A stretch of DNA of 64,000 nucleotides from Gloeophyllum trabeum ATCC 11539 (Eukaryota > Basidiomycota > Agaricomycetes > Gloeophyllales > Gloeophyllaceae). The notes beneath the pieces were generated by a model. The model was not told where the DNA came from. It ran no database searches and worked only from the letters and a program-made list of their open reading frames with translations. The position numbers and the translations under genes were made by a program. Below are positions 1-11,339 of the stretch, one piece after another. The stretch is from contig NW_006920416.1 of NCBI RefSeq assembly GCF_000344685.1, forward strand, positions 1,696,526-1,760,525, in the 5' to 3' direction. Each line of letters begins with the position of its first letter. Position 1 is the first letter of the stretch.

Positions 1-1
1 A

Positions 2-440
2 GGTACATGTAAGACCACCCTCCCGGAAGGATACACCTGGGCAGAGTTGGACATCCAAGACGTGGCTGCCCGCCTTCCCGAGCAGCTTGAGGAAGACAAC
101 AAGCATATCAATCTTCTTCCAAAGTCGCACAACAACACATTGCAGGCAGCGGTCTCGATATCCCAGCTGGTCCTGTCCCCGATTACATTACATTATATCG
201 GCACAAGGGGAGAGCAAGTGGGCCGCTTCGGCTACGCGGCCTTTGGGCTGTCTGTATTCCCCTATACCCTCATGTCCATCATGAGCCTCCTCGGAGGCCT
301 CATTATTCCTGATTTCCCATGCATGTTCGTACTGAACACCGCCGTTCTGCAGCAAGTGAGGGAGCGGGGGCCACGTATTCAACTTGATGGAAGCATCGGG
401 ATCATACCACCAGAGGACGTCGGTGGAAACAGGGCGATCC
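2..440 (+). CDS. 3' part of a fungal membrane protein, 5' end outside window
   Basis: An open frame enters from the left edge (codons from position 2) and has no credible start inside the window, so the gene begins upstream. The product reads through a polar stretch (YTWAELDIQDVAARLP), a likely membrane segment (AVSISQLVLSPITLHYI), a second hydrophobic block (GYAAFGLSVFPYTLMSIM, then SLLGGLIIPDFP), and a tail with the feature R-x-R-G-x-x-x-x-L-D-G-x-I-G. I associate this layout with uncharacterised multi-pass fungal membrane proteins; no function is known to me. The frame stays open to 1171, but beyond about 440 the translation becomes R/G/P-rich and loses protein character, so the true end (or a further intron) lies near 440-500 and is not resolved. 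Confidence 0.55.
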
Positions 441-2568
441 GCGCCGCGTGTCTCTCCCTCAGGTGCTCAAGCGGGATTCCGGGTGACGGGGGGAGACTAT
501 TAAACCGACTTCATCCTCAGAGTTGCAATGGACGGAGAGGGGGCCGGGGGAGGGGGGGGGCGAAAGATTTTCAATGTGGCGGATTCAAACTCGAAATGCA
601 CTTTTTGCCTTTCAGATCCCTTCCACCACAAAGCAAGCCCGGGCTGTCACTTCACCTCCCATCCAAGCCTCGACGGCCACCGCGCAGCACGCCAGTCCTC
701 GCGGTGAGCATTTCCGTCCGGCCGGGCGTTCCCACCGCGCGGACTGCCCTCAGAAAATTCGCAGCTCCATTTGGAGAACATGGTGATTCCCCTTCGATAG
801 TACTGGGGCGTGCATCCCCCCACCCGCGCGGAACACAGCTGCGGATGGGACCTCTCCCGGGCGTACGTATACGACGAAGAGAGGGAGAGACGCATCGGCA
901 GCCCACGCTTCCCCGACGCAGCCTCTTCAATCCGGCGTTCCTGCCTACCCTCGCGCTTCCATATTTCTTCATCTACGCACATGGCGTGGCTGAGCACCGG
1001 GCAGTATTGTGCGCCCAATTATCGCACACTCGCTTTCTCCTCCTTTTGACTCGCGCCGCGCATTCCCGTCCTATGCATGCCCCCGTGTTCACGCCGCGCA
1101 ATAGTCTGCGCGATCGGGGGTTTGGTCGAGGTGAGCGAAAACGGACCTCGACGTGGGGTCATGCGCGATAGCTCCGTCCTAGTCCTAGTCCTAGTCCCCA
1201 CGATCGGCTGCGCGGGCGTCCGTGGGTGGGGCAGGGGTCGACTGCCTCCGTATTACGGCTGATGTCACTCGTGATGGTACTCGTAGCCGGGGTACTGGCG
1301 GTGTAGCGCACGAAGCTGGCGTGTATTGGTATTTGGTTCCCTCGCGGCGTGCGTCGTCGTCGTCGTGGAGGGCATCCGACTCTGGCATTATATACGCCTC
1401 CTGAAATGCGCGCCGTGATCGCCTGGCGGCGATGATGCCCCCGCGCTTTATGGCTGGTTAGGTCAACAACGACAAAATTCATTTTTGGGCGCACCGCATG
1501 TCCGAGTATCGCACGATCCGGAGCGGGCGAGCGGGCGGGCGGGCGGGCGGGCGGCCCTGTGCGCACACATGCTGTCCAGAAATCACGCCGCGGTGACAGA
1601 AGAAGATGGTAGGATGAGAGATATATAAAGGGGGCAGTGGTGGGTGGAATGCGAAGAAAGAGAGCGGGGGCGATGTGAGTGGGGGAAAACGAACTCGAGC
1701 TCGGGGATGAAAGACTAGGCGCGCACCAACTTGGGCCGCCGGAACCGCCCTTTGCCGCTGGATATGCAGCGAACACGTCCGCCCGCATCTCAGGATATAC
1801 ACATATGTAGAGAGGCCAGATGGACGTGTGCGTGCGGAAAGGGACGGAAAGGCAGGAGAGGGAGGGGGTACAAGGCAGGAGAGTCGGAGATCGTCCGAGC
1901 CCGTCTCCGTTCTCCGACCAGACTGGATACTGGATACTGAACGGGGCCCGGCCGGGGACAGCGGCAGACGCAGAGCTTGTTGGACAGAAAAAGAGGGAAC
2001 ATACGATTGTTCCTTTTGCGAGATAGATGGATGGCCGGTCGTCCCGACCGGCGACTGACAACTGGCACCTAACAGAAGAGTGGTGCGCCCCGGCCACGGG
2101 AAGAAGCGGGAGATTCGATTGTGGGGAAGGAGGAAGGCGGGGGAACAGCAATAGAATGCAGGACCGTCCTGCGCGCTGGGAATCGTGTCCGACATCGAGG
2201 AGGCGAGAGCGGCGGGGTGTGGGAGGCAGGAAAGGAGGGAGGAGAAGCGCAGGGCGATGCGTGCAGGCCAGCGACGAAGGTTGGTCAGTGACGCGGTCGC
2301 GGCCCCGACTTGGCGTGTGCGACGAGGAGGAGCAAGGACGAGACAGAAAACACGGAGAAGGACAGTATCCTTTTGTTTTCAGCCGCGCCCTCGGGCCGGG
2401 TCGCTCTGGACAGGAAAGAATCGCGGCAGGGCAAAGCACATAGCGAGCACTGACTGAAGAGGAGAGTATCGCCCGGCCCCGGCCCGACAACTTGCCGATC
2501 GACGTCATCATCGCCCCCAATCTATTCCCAGACAGACGCGGATTGATAAGTCGCGCTCCCGTGGCGGA
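441..2568. other. Long GC-rich intergenic stretch with simple repeats
   Basis: I see no credible gene. Long open frames here (one spans 1159-2520 on the minus strand) translate to Arg/Pro/Ser-rich low-complexity sequence and are a by-product of high GC. The stretch holds a four-unit TCCTAG repeat near 1172-1196, a GCGG repeat near 1527-1554, and a TATATAAAG at 1620-1628 with no gene close downstream. The right part is probably the promoter of the aldo/keto reductase. Confidence 0.6.
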
Positions 2569-2574
2569 TATAAA
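2569..2574 (+). promoter_or_regulatory. TATA box of the aldo/keto reductase gene
   Basis: TATAAA lies 42-47 bases before the ATG at 2616 and is followed by a CT-rich stretch (CCCCTTCTCCCCCC), a usual layout for the core promoter and start region of a well-expressed basidiomycete gene. Confidence 0.6.
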
Positions 2575-2615
2575 CCCCTTCTCCCCCCATCCTACACAAA
2601 GAAAGCGACCGCAAC

Positions 2616-5600
2616 ATGTCCGGCGAACAAGTCAAGATGGAGTTCGACCCAAAGAACATGCCCTTCCGCCAGCTCGGCTCGAGCGGCCTGCGCGTCCCGC
2701 TCTTCTCGCTCGGCGGCTGGCTCACGCTCGGCGGCACCGTCGTCGGCGACCCCGTCAAGGTGCGTGCGTGCGTGCACGGTGCGTCGACTAGTACTGACGC
2801 CGGCGCCGGCGCAGGAAATCATCAAGGTCGCGTACGAGAACGGGATCAACATGTTCGACACCGCGGAGGCGTACGCAAAGGGCAAGTCCGAGCTCGAGAT
2901 GTGCGCGGTCCCTCCCTCTCCCATCATACACTGCTGACAGACGCGCAACAGGGGCCGCGTGATCAAGGAGCTCGGCCTGCGCCGCACGGACCTCATCGTC
3001 ACCACCAAGATCTTCTGGGGGCCGCGCGACGGCCCGAACGACAAGGGCCTGTCCAGGAAGCAGTGCGTGTCCTCTTCCCTCGTGTCATATCTCACTCACC
3101 CCCGCCAGCATCATCGAGGGCACGCGCGAGTGCCTGCAGCGCCTCCAGCTCGACTACGTCGACGTCCTCTTCGCGCACCGCCCCGACCCGACCGTGCCCA
3201 TGGAGGAGACCGTCCGCGCGTTCCACTGGGTCATCGAAAAGGGCTGGGTCTGTCCTCTTCTTTCCACGTCTGGCGCATCCGCGCTCATCCGTCCGTGCTA
3301 GGCCCTGTACTGGGCCACCTCCGAGTGGTCCGCGCGCGATTTCGAAGAGGCTATCCGTGCGTCCTCCATTCCCCGTTCCGACCGCGGAGTGAATCGCGCC
3401 TGACGACGAGCGCACAGACATCGCGGACAAGTACGGCCTGCACAAGCCCGTCGCGGAGCAGTGCCAGCACAAGTGCGTCTCCGTCCTCCCCTCCAGAGCT
3501 GCGAGCTGGTTGCTGACCGGTGACCCCCTGTGCCCGCCCCGGACAGCATGTTCCACCGCGAGCGGCCCGAGAAGGAGTACCTGTGCGTGCCGTTCGTCTT
3601 CCCCTCCTTGCCCTGTGGGCTGACGGTCTCTCTCGTTGTTTCCGTCGTCTTCTCCCCCGCCGTCTCCGTCCTTCTGCGCACGCCGCCACCTGACTACTCG
3701 CGCCACGCCAATACTTACTATTCGATTCGACTGCTGCAACGCGCAAGGCCGTTGTACAAGAAGTACAAGATCGGCACGACGGTGTGGAGCGCGCTCGCGA
3801 GCGGGCTGTTGACGGGCAAGGTGCGCGGCTTCTCTTCCCGCCTATTTCCCTCCTTCCCGATTTCCTGTTCCCCACGCTTTCCCGCTCTCCCTTTCCCCAC
3901 GCTCTCCCGCTTTCCCGCTTTCCCTTTCCGCACGCTTTCCCTCCCCTCCCCTCCCCCTCGAGCCCGTATCACCGCTGACCCCCCCCCCCCCAACCAACCG
4001 ACAGTACAACGACGGCGTCCCGCCCGGCTCGCGCTTCGACCTCAACAAGGACTTCTTCAAGAACACGCTGCAGGCGCTCACCGAGCAGGAGGGGCTCGCG
4101 AAGATCGAGAAGGTGAGGAAGCTCACGGGGGTCGCGCAGAGTGAGTGGTTTGTCTGGCGTCTTCGTCTTCGTCTTGCTCCATGATTCCTTCCTGCATCCC
4201 CCTTCGTCCGCCTCCCCCCCAACCCCCACACACACCACACACCGATCGCTCACCCCCCCCACACCACACACCGCTCACCACCCCCCCCCNNNNNNNNNNN
4301 NNNNNNNNNNNNNNNNNNNNNNNNNNNNNNNNNNNNNNNNNNNNNNNNNNNNNNNNNNNNNNNNNNNNNNNNNNNNNNNNNNNNNNNNNNNNNNNNNNNN
4401 NNNNNNNNNNNNNNNNNNNNNNNNNNNNNNNNNNNNNNNNNNNNNNNNNNNNNNNNNNNNNNNNNNNNNNNNNNNNNNNNNNNNNNNNNNNNNNNNNNNN
4501 NNNNNNNNNNNNNNNNNNNNNNNNNNNNNNNNNNNNNNNNNNNNNNNNNNNNNNNNNNNNNNNNNNNNNNNNNNNNNNNNNNNNNNNNNNNNNNNNNNNN
4601 NNNNNNNNNNNNNNNNNNNNNNNNNNNNNNNNNNNNNNNNNNNNNNNNNNNNNNNNNNNNNNNNNNNNNNNNNNNNNNNNNNNNNNNNNNNNNNNNNNNN
4701 NNNNNNNNNNNNNNNNNNNNNNNNNNNNNNNNNNNNNNNNNNNNNNNNNNNNNNNNNNNNNNNNNNNNNNNNNNNNNNNNNNNNNNNNNNNNNNNNNNNN
4801 NNNNNNNNNNNNNNNNNNNNNNNNNNNNNNNNNNNNNNNNNNNNNNNNNNNNNNNNNNNNNNNNNNNNNNNNNNNNNNNNNNNNNNNNNNNNNNNNNNNN
4901 NNNNNNNNNNNNNNNNNNNNNNNNNNNNNNNNNNNNNNNNNNNNNNNNNNNNNNNNNNNNNNNNNNNNNNNNNNNNNNNNNNNNNNNNNNNNNNNNNNNN
5001 NNNCCCCCCNCCCCCCCCACACCAGAACTGGGCTGCACCCCGACACACCTCGCCCTCGCGTGGGTCGCCAGGCACCCGACCACGTCCACCGTCATCCTCG
5101 GCGCGTCGCGCCCCGAGCAGGTCCTCGACAACCTCCGCGCGATCGACGTCGTCCCGCGGATCACGCCGGAGGTGGAGGCGGAGATTGAGGGGATATTGGG
5201 GAATCGGCCGGAGGGATATGTGAGTGTTTTGGGTTTGGCGTTTGGGTTGCGATGGGGATGGGATGGGGTGTGGGTTTGGGGGTGTGGGGGTGGGGGTGGG
5301 GGTTGGGGTTGGGGTTTTGTGGGATGGGGTTTTGTGGGTGTGGTGTGGGTGTGGGTTTGGGGTTTTCGGTGTGGGTTTTGGGTTTTTGGGCTATGGTGGA
5401 GCGCGGCGCGGCACGGGCGGGGGGTGTCAGCAGGAGCGGGCTTTCGCTGCCTTTGTGTGGCGCCGTCCGGTGTGAGCGGTGCGCGTTTGCACGGACGCGG
5501 AATCCGTTTGCTGGCTTTCTTCCTTCCTTCCCCCTTCCTTCCCCCTCCTTTCCACTGCTGTGCTTTCTTGTTCCTGGATGTGTGCTGACCGATGGTCCTT

Positions 5601-5664
5601 GGATGCGCAGGCGACGTACGGCCGCCCGCCGCTCGACCCCCACGGGCGCGACCCGATCTACTAG
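2616..5664 (+). CDS. Aldo/keto reductase, K+-channel beta-subunit-like (AKR6 type)
   Basis: Eleven exons (2616-2759, 2815-2900, 2952-3062, 3109-3247, 3302-3356, 3418-3472, 3547-3582, 3748-3820, 4005-4140, 5026-5219, 5611-5664) give 360 aa with all phases consistent. NAD(P)H-dependent TIM-barrel oxidoreductase: the usual tetrad is visible as Asp and Tyr in FDTAEAY, Lys in TTKIFWG and His in [39 protein letters not shown] and [12 protein letters not shown] are typical of the group resembling voltage-gated potassium channel beta subunits; whether it binds a channel cannot be told. Introns after exons 7, 8, 9 and 10 are unusually long for this genome (about 165, 184, 885 and 391 nt) and low in complexity; an assembly gap lies wholly inside the ninth, so no coding sequence is lost. 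The ATG is followed by the conserved N-terminus [20 protein letters not shown]. Confidence 0.9.
3821..4004 (+). repeat. Pyrimidine-repeat intron in the aldo/keto reductase gene
   Basis: The intron is almost pure C/T, built from imperfect repeats of CTTTCCC, CGCTTTCC and CGCTCTCC units, and ends in a ten-base C run before the acceptor CGACAG. Polypyrimidine/polypurine mirror sequence of this kind can expand and is hard to sequence. Confidence 0.6.
4290..5003. other. Assembly gap (N run) inside an intron
   Basis: A run of N bounded on both sides by poly-C (nine C before, C runs broken by one N after). It lies between exon 9 (...KLTGVAQ) and exon 10 ([12 protein letters not shown]), which join in frame, so only intron sequence is missing. 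Real gap length is unknown. Confidence 0.95.
5220..5610 (+). repeat. G/T-rich telomere-like intron
   Basis: The last intron of the aldo/keto reductase gene carries about 170 bases (5223-5400) of GGGTTT, GGGGTT and GGGGTG units on the coding strand, with many G runs of three to six. The transcript could form G-quadruplexes. A CCTTCC-rich tract (5520-5560) precedes the acceptor GGATGCGCAG. Confidence 0.7.
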
Positions 5665-6325
5665 GCGCGCCACCGCGCCTCCGTCACGTTGGCGGGCTCG
5701 AGATAGGGAGAAGGGAGAAGAGGGATGGGCTGGGTGCGCGGAGGGACAAGCGGAACGCAGGGCAAGAAGGAAGTAAAAGTGAATTGTGTGTATGTATCGT
5801 TAGGCTCGTATGGCATTCGATGTGCCGTGGTTAGGGTTCGCGTTCCCGCCGGATCGGATGCCCAGCTAGTTATGTGAAGAAGGCGGTACGGACGTCAAAT
5901 TTGCACCCCCTGCTATGATCCAGCGCTGCGGTAGTCCACCACAGGCGTGTACTTACCTGATCTAGGGAAGACAGCGAGCTGAGAGCCGTCGTATTATTAT
6001 CCTCCCCTTCCTCCCTCGCACGTCCCTTCGTCCACCCAACTGACCCAAATATCCCAACTTTCTCCCAGCTGACCCGGCTAGCACAGGTGACTCGCACAAT
6101 CCGACGAGAACCGGTACATTCTCGCGGGATCACGGTCAGCTGATGGGACGCTCGAGTTATATTTACGCCACCTTCGGCGTTGTGGAGCGCGACTGGTATG
6201 GCAGCGTTGCAAATCACGTCCGACATATCCCCGCGCTGCTCACCTTCCGTCAGGCCTGCCCGGGAGTGGGATACATAAAATCATGCCTATCCTCCCTTGA
6301 CGCCTAAGCGCCCGCCATACCCACA
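5665..6325. other. Intergenic region between AKR and lysophospholipase genes
   Basis: No gene seen. It contains the AKR 3' flank and the lysophospholipase promoter; a TATA-like ATACATAAAA lies near 6271-6280, about 50 bases before the ATG at 6326. Confidence 0.6.
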
Positions 6326-8444
6326 ATGCAGCGCCCCATCCTCGCGCTGCTCGCGCTCGCGCTCGCGCTTGCGCTCACCGCGTGCGCAGAGACCGCCGCG
6401 CAGGCGTACACGCCCACGACCGGCGCGTGCCCCGCGGGCTTTGCGCTCGTGCGCCCCGCGGGCGACCCCGCGGCGGGCCAGACGCTCTCGCCCGGCGAGC
6501 AGGCGTACATCGCGGCGAAGCGCGCGGACGTCCTCCCGGGCGCGTTCAGGCGCTACCTCGACACGGTCGTGCGCACCGCGCAGGTGCCGCTGCCCGCGTA
6601 CATGTACAATATCCTCGGGAGCGAGGACCCCGCGCAGATGCCGACGGTGGGGATTGCGAGCAGTGGCGGAGCGTACCGCGCGGCGCTGTTTGGTGCTGGG
6701 GTGCTGAATGCGCTGGATGCGCGGAATGGGAGCAGTGTTGCGAGGGGCACGGGCGGGCTGTTGCAGGCGACGAGTTATCTCGCGGGCTTGAGCGGCGGGA
6801 GTTGGCTGGTGTATTCGTTGGCGCAGGCGAATTTCCCGACGGCGCAGGAGCTTGTGCTCGGCCCTGCAGACCCGGTGGAGGGTGGGTATGGCGGCTGGGT
6901 GACAGAGTGGGGGACGTTGACGCTGTACCCCGACAGTGCGGACGAAGCGATGAACGAAGAGTATATGAACCAGACTGTGAGGGATATCATGGGCAAGTAC
7001 GAGGCGGGGTGGCCTGTGAGCATCGTGGATCTGCTCAGCAGGAGTATGGGGCGGCATTTCTTGAATGGAACGACTGGCGCGAATTTCTTTGACAACTCCA
7101 CCGTTCACGGTGCGGGAGTGTTGTTCTCGGACTTGACGAATGTGTGAGTGACATCGTAAATTAACTTTCAAAATTAACTTTCAGCAGAGCCAGTACTTAC
7201 GTCTGCTTTCAGTCCCACTTTCGCCTCGCGCGAGCAGCCATTCCCCATCGTAGTTGCAGATGGATGGTCAAAGTACCCCTACGGACCCGACGGACCCGAG
7301 GCACTTGGAAGCAACACCCCTCCCTCCAATGTCATCTATGAATTCAACGCTTGTAAGTGTCCGCGACGCAATAATCGGTTTCTGTAACTCACCGCATATG
7401 TACCTCAGACGAGATGGGCTCCTACGACCCGCAGCTCGCGGCGTTTGCCCCCATGCAATACCTCGGCACCACGAATGAGACCGTCTGTGTGACAGGATTC
7501 GAGCAAGCCAGCTTCATTATCGGCGGCTCGTCCGACTACTACTCCCAATCCAACTCCTCCGTAAGCCATGTCCCTCGCGCTTCACGTTCGCGTCATCTCA
7601 CCACTGCGCACCACGGATACAACAGATGGCAGCCATCATGGCCACCGCGGGCCCCTGGATCACTCTTGTGAATGAATCATTCACACAGCCGGGCGTGCAG
7701 CTCGACGTTGGGCTCGTCCCAAACCCGTTCCAAGGGCAAGGAAATGGGTCTTTCACGGAAGTGAATGAGACGTACTTGAATATTGTAGACGGCGGGAATG
7801 ATGGACAGGCGATTCCGATCCAGCCGCTGCTGGTCAAGGCAAGGGCAGTGGATGCTTTGATTGCTATCGACGTGGTAAGTAGTGTGACGATGGGAGTAAA
7901 ATGCGCAGAAAGTCTGATGAAAACGTGTAGAACGCTGAGGTCAACAACTATGCGACCGGCGGTGACTTTATTGTAAGTCCATTCACGTATCTTGTCTGGG
8001 CACTCACCTGATTAGTCTCTCGCGCTCCTCTAGTCTTCAGCCACCCGCGCTGCGCTCTTCCCCACCGCCTACTCCTTCCCCCCAATCCCTCTCAACACCT
8101 CCACCTTCATCGCCGAGAACCTCACCCTCCACCCGACCTTCTTCGGCTGCGAAACGCCCGAAACGCCGCTGATCATCTATATTGCAAACGGCGGCCCACC
8201 GAAGGGGCAAATGGCTGTGACGAACACGTCCGATGATACGTGGACAGAACCGCTTATCCAGGCGTTCCTCACGCAGACGTTCGATATGGCGACGCAGGGG
8301 TACCCCGCGAGCGAGGCGGAGAGCACGGACCCAGAGTGGGCCGCGTGTTTGGCGTGTGCGGTTGTTGATCGCGAGAGGGAGAGGCAGGAGATTGCGAGGG
8401 CAGGTGTTTGCGAGAGTTGTATGGCGAGGTATTGTTGGAGCTGA
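6326..8444 (+). CDS. Secreted lysophospholipase / phospholipase B
   Basis: Six exons (6326-7143, 7213-7352, 7409-7560, 7626-7874, 7931-7972, 8034-8444) give 603 aa, the usual length for fungal phospholipase B. It removes acyl chains from (lyso)phospholipids outside the cell. Residues 1-27 form a signal peptide (Leu/Ala core, AQA end). The nucleophile Ser156 sits in GLSGGSW, the serine-hydrolase motif of the cPLA2-like fold; the upstream GIASSGGAYRA is the family's glycine-rich oxyanion region, and the catalytic Asp lies in VDGGNDG. Cys pairs near the C-terminus (CLACAVV, CESCMARYCW) match the family's end. Several N-x-S/T sites suggest glycosylation. I see no C-terminal hydrophobic GPI tail, so it is probably freely secreted or periplasmic. 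Confidence 0.93.
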
Positions 8445-9995
8445 ACATGAGTTCAAGCTCGGGCCGCAATGGATAGTAGATGTCCGGGCTCGCTGGCTTT
8501 ATTACGGCAATAACATGGACTTCTGATAATGACACGAACCAAGAGAAATATAAGGGGAAACATAGGCGTGTGTGGGAAGTCTCAAACACGTACAAGCATC
8601 CATGAGCACTGAAAGGATTCACGAGAAGGATTCTTGTCTGTGTGGTACCAGGTCTGCGCAACTTCTACGGAGCAGTGAAAGTTATGTCCAGCACCGAGTC
8701 TGCATCACCATGATCTTGCTCTTCACGTCGGACATCCCTTGACCCCCCAACGGACCAAACTTGGGAAATCTTTCTGTTCAGGTAGACTTGGGTCGGAACC
8801 CTCGGTCCAGCGCGAGGCGAAGTATATCCCACTATTGCGTTCCTACGCCCTACACCTGAGAGAGTCTATCCGCCTTCTAATGAAAGGCTCCCTCGGACTC
8901 TGATCATGATGAGCTCAAAAGCAATACTCTACGAAGGTATCGCATTTAAGGTGAGTATGGAGGCATGTGAGCAAAGTAGATGCCTTACGATAATTTGAAC
9001 AATCTAGGTAGCGGCGATGATCAGCTCCAGGGCAAAGAGACTATGGTTGCAACGTACACAGTCTGACGTACACAGTCTGACACCGGGTAGAGCGCGTTAC
9101 TCCCAGTCGGCCTTACCTCCCAAAAACAGACGATGCAGAGATGGGCCAAACCGTAGAGAATACATTCTATGAAGAGGGCGACAATCTGCACTGGTGCGAT
9201 AGTGAAACCTCTCATGTCAACACACGACCTAGGCAAGGAGAAGGGTAGAGTCGTATTCTCGCTTGGAGTCGATATTTAACTGGTCCAGGCGTCATGAACA
9301 TCATGGATACGTGGAGCGGAGGGTGCCGTCTTCTTCCCAAGATGAGTGCAGAAACTTAGTTTCGTGAATCAGGTCGACCCCAGCAGGGTTCGATGCAAGT
9401 TTCTATCATGTAGCCTTCGACTTGAATAGTGACCATCCCGAGAACAACCACTGGCAACCACCTCCAACGAATTGGCCAATGCCTAGGAATTCAATCTCAA
9501 GAAATCGGTGAGCGCGAGGCAACGCAGGATCAGACCGGTGTTATCGCAAACCTCCACGAAACGTTGTCGGATCTTCCTCGGAAATGGTGCTCCTTATGCT
9601 CTAACGAGCCTCACGCCATCGATGATATCTCCCATGCGCTGGTGCAAATATGCAAACAAGTAACAGGGCGTAAATCGGGATATTGATCACTCAAAACGAA
9701 TCCTCTCACCTTCACGAACTTCCCCGCAGACGTCGTCGACATCCAGGTTCGCAACCAACGTACGTCGGATCCCGCTCCACAGATAACAATAGTGGCCTCA
9801 CACAGATGCGGAACAAGTGCAATCCGCGCGAAGAAGACCCACCGTTCCTCGTGTATGATCGTAAATGATACATTTGCGATTCATATATCAGAAGAATGCC
9901 CAGAAATGAGTATAAACCTAACATCGCCCATTAAGGTATCGGACGAAACGAGACCACGCAATCCACAATCCACAGCATTATCCATGCTCAACGAA
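8445..9995. other. Intergenic region, no gene recognised
   Basis: Short open frames only, none with a recognisable product or consistent splice structure. A directly repeated GTACACAGTCTGAC occurs at about 9053-9081. The gap separates the 3' ends of two convergent secreted-enzyme genes. Confidence 0.5.
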
Positions 9996-11339
9996 TCATT
10001 GGTATACCCGCACAGAAGCGATGTCCCAGTACGCGTTGCTGAACGCCGACGGGTTCTCGTTGACGTACGCTAAATTATGAATAGGAATCAATGGGCGTCC
10101 AAGAAGGCCGGATGAGAGTGGAAGCTACTCACTCACGCAATCTCCTGGACACCCGTCCGAGCTATAGACGGCGCCGGCCCAGTCTCCACCTGAGCACAGT
10201 CAGTATACGTGATAATGCGGAGAAAGTAGGTCACTGACAGAGCGTCAAGTCGAAGATGATGTTGTTCTCGCCGAAGTGTGAGGCGAGGTCGCAGTCCGTG
10301 TTCGGGAAGTATGCTGTTGCCGTTCCCTGCATTTTAGATATCACCCTATTAGTGTTCTAAACATGAGGATGTTGGGGCTCGTCGAGACGTACCCAGTTAT
10401 CCGTGTCAATCTGAGCTGGCCCGGAGTAGACGTCGAACGGCACAGTCCCGTCATTGCGCGCCCAGAACCAGACCTTGATGAAGTCTGTCGTACGTTCCAT
10501 GGCATACCTACGGGGCCAGAGGAGTCAGTGTTCGAGTGATGGAGAATTGCAAGAATGGAGGCGCACCATCCGCCGCCGTTGTCGTTGAACTCGGGCCCGT
10601 AACTATTCGTAGTCGGAGCTTGGACCCCGCACCCAGCGTTATCGTTGTCTCCGCCATAGCAGTCGTTACCAGTGGCCGTGCTAACAGCAACTCCGTCGAC
10701 GCTTTACAAGGATCAGAGAAGGACAAGAACATACCCAGTTTGCGTCCTGCTAGCAGGCATCGTACAGTTCGCGCTCGTATGGAGCGTACTCGCATTCGGC
10801 GACTCGTCGTTCACACCTTCAAGGATATCGACCTCGCCGGAGTTTGGCCAATCCGACTCGAGGGTCTCCCATATCGCCGGCCATGTCGCGCATCCCTGGG
10901 GCATGTGTCGAACATTGAATCTAGCATACTACATGAGGGTGTGGGCAGCTGGCAGAACTGGTAGGAACTCACACTGCTACGTGGGTGGTGTACGCCTTGT
11001 CGCTCTTGATTCTCACGCTGTTCCGACCCGGATCGCTGGCGCTGAGCACGGTGGTATCATCGCATCGCATAATCAGGGTATCGTCGGACACATATGTGAG
11101 GTTTTGAGCCAGAGCCGTCGCTTGATCGACGTAGGTCCTGAATGGGAGTCAGAACACTCTGAGATATCACGGCACACGCACGAATAAGCTTACACTCGAC
11201 CATTGGTGGGATCGGCGATGTTCTCGAAAGTCCAGGTGTTGAGGAACGCCGGTCCTACCCAGTTATCGCTGAGTGAGTAGGACGCAGCGTAAGCGGAGGT
11301 GAGCCAGGAAGTCGAGAACAGGGCCGCGGCAGCGCGCAT
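9996..11339 (-). CDS. Secreted GH16 endo-beta-glucanase
   Basis: Eight exons on the minus strand (11194-11339, 10973-11137, 10735-10920, 10567-10680, 10393-10507, 10239-10326, 10133-10189, 9996-10069) give 314 aa, normal for the fungal GH16 group acting on beta-1,3/1,4- or beta-1,3-glucan. A signal peptide (MRAAAALFSTSWLTSAYA) is followed by YSLSDNWVGPAFLNTWTFE. The GH16 active site is GEVDILEG: Glu133 nucleophile, Asp135 and Glu138 acid/base. Other family segments are HMPQGCATWPAIWE, CGVQAPTTNSYGPEFN and the end YWDIASVRVYQ. Exon 6 ends at a GTCAGT donor, and exon 7 must use the second of two overlapping GTGAGT donors to keep frame (CVTYVNENP). Role: digestion or remodelling of cell-wall or plant glucan. 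Substrate within GH16 is not certain. Confidence 0.93.

Noticed and set aside
1159..2520. 453-codon minus-strand open frame upstream of the AKR gene
   Set aside because: Pro/Ser/Arg-rich low-complexity translation, many overlapping frames open in the same stretch, no domain; expected from GC-rich DNA.
4123..5223. Several frames of 266-360 codons running through the first gap
   Set aside because: They consist mostly of translated N bases; the real reading is two exons joined over the gap-containing intron.
6287..7171. 294-codon minus-strand frame opposite the lysophospholipase
   Set aside because: Arg/His-rich shadow of exon 1 of the lysophospholipase; no own motifs.
9429..10060. Short plus-strand frames 85 and 93 codons long beside the GH16 gene
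   Set aside because: The second overlaps the last GH16 exon on the opposite strand; neither has a recognisable domain or splice support.
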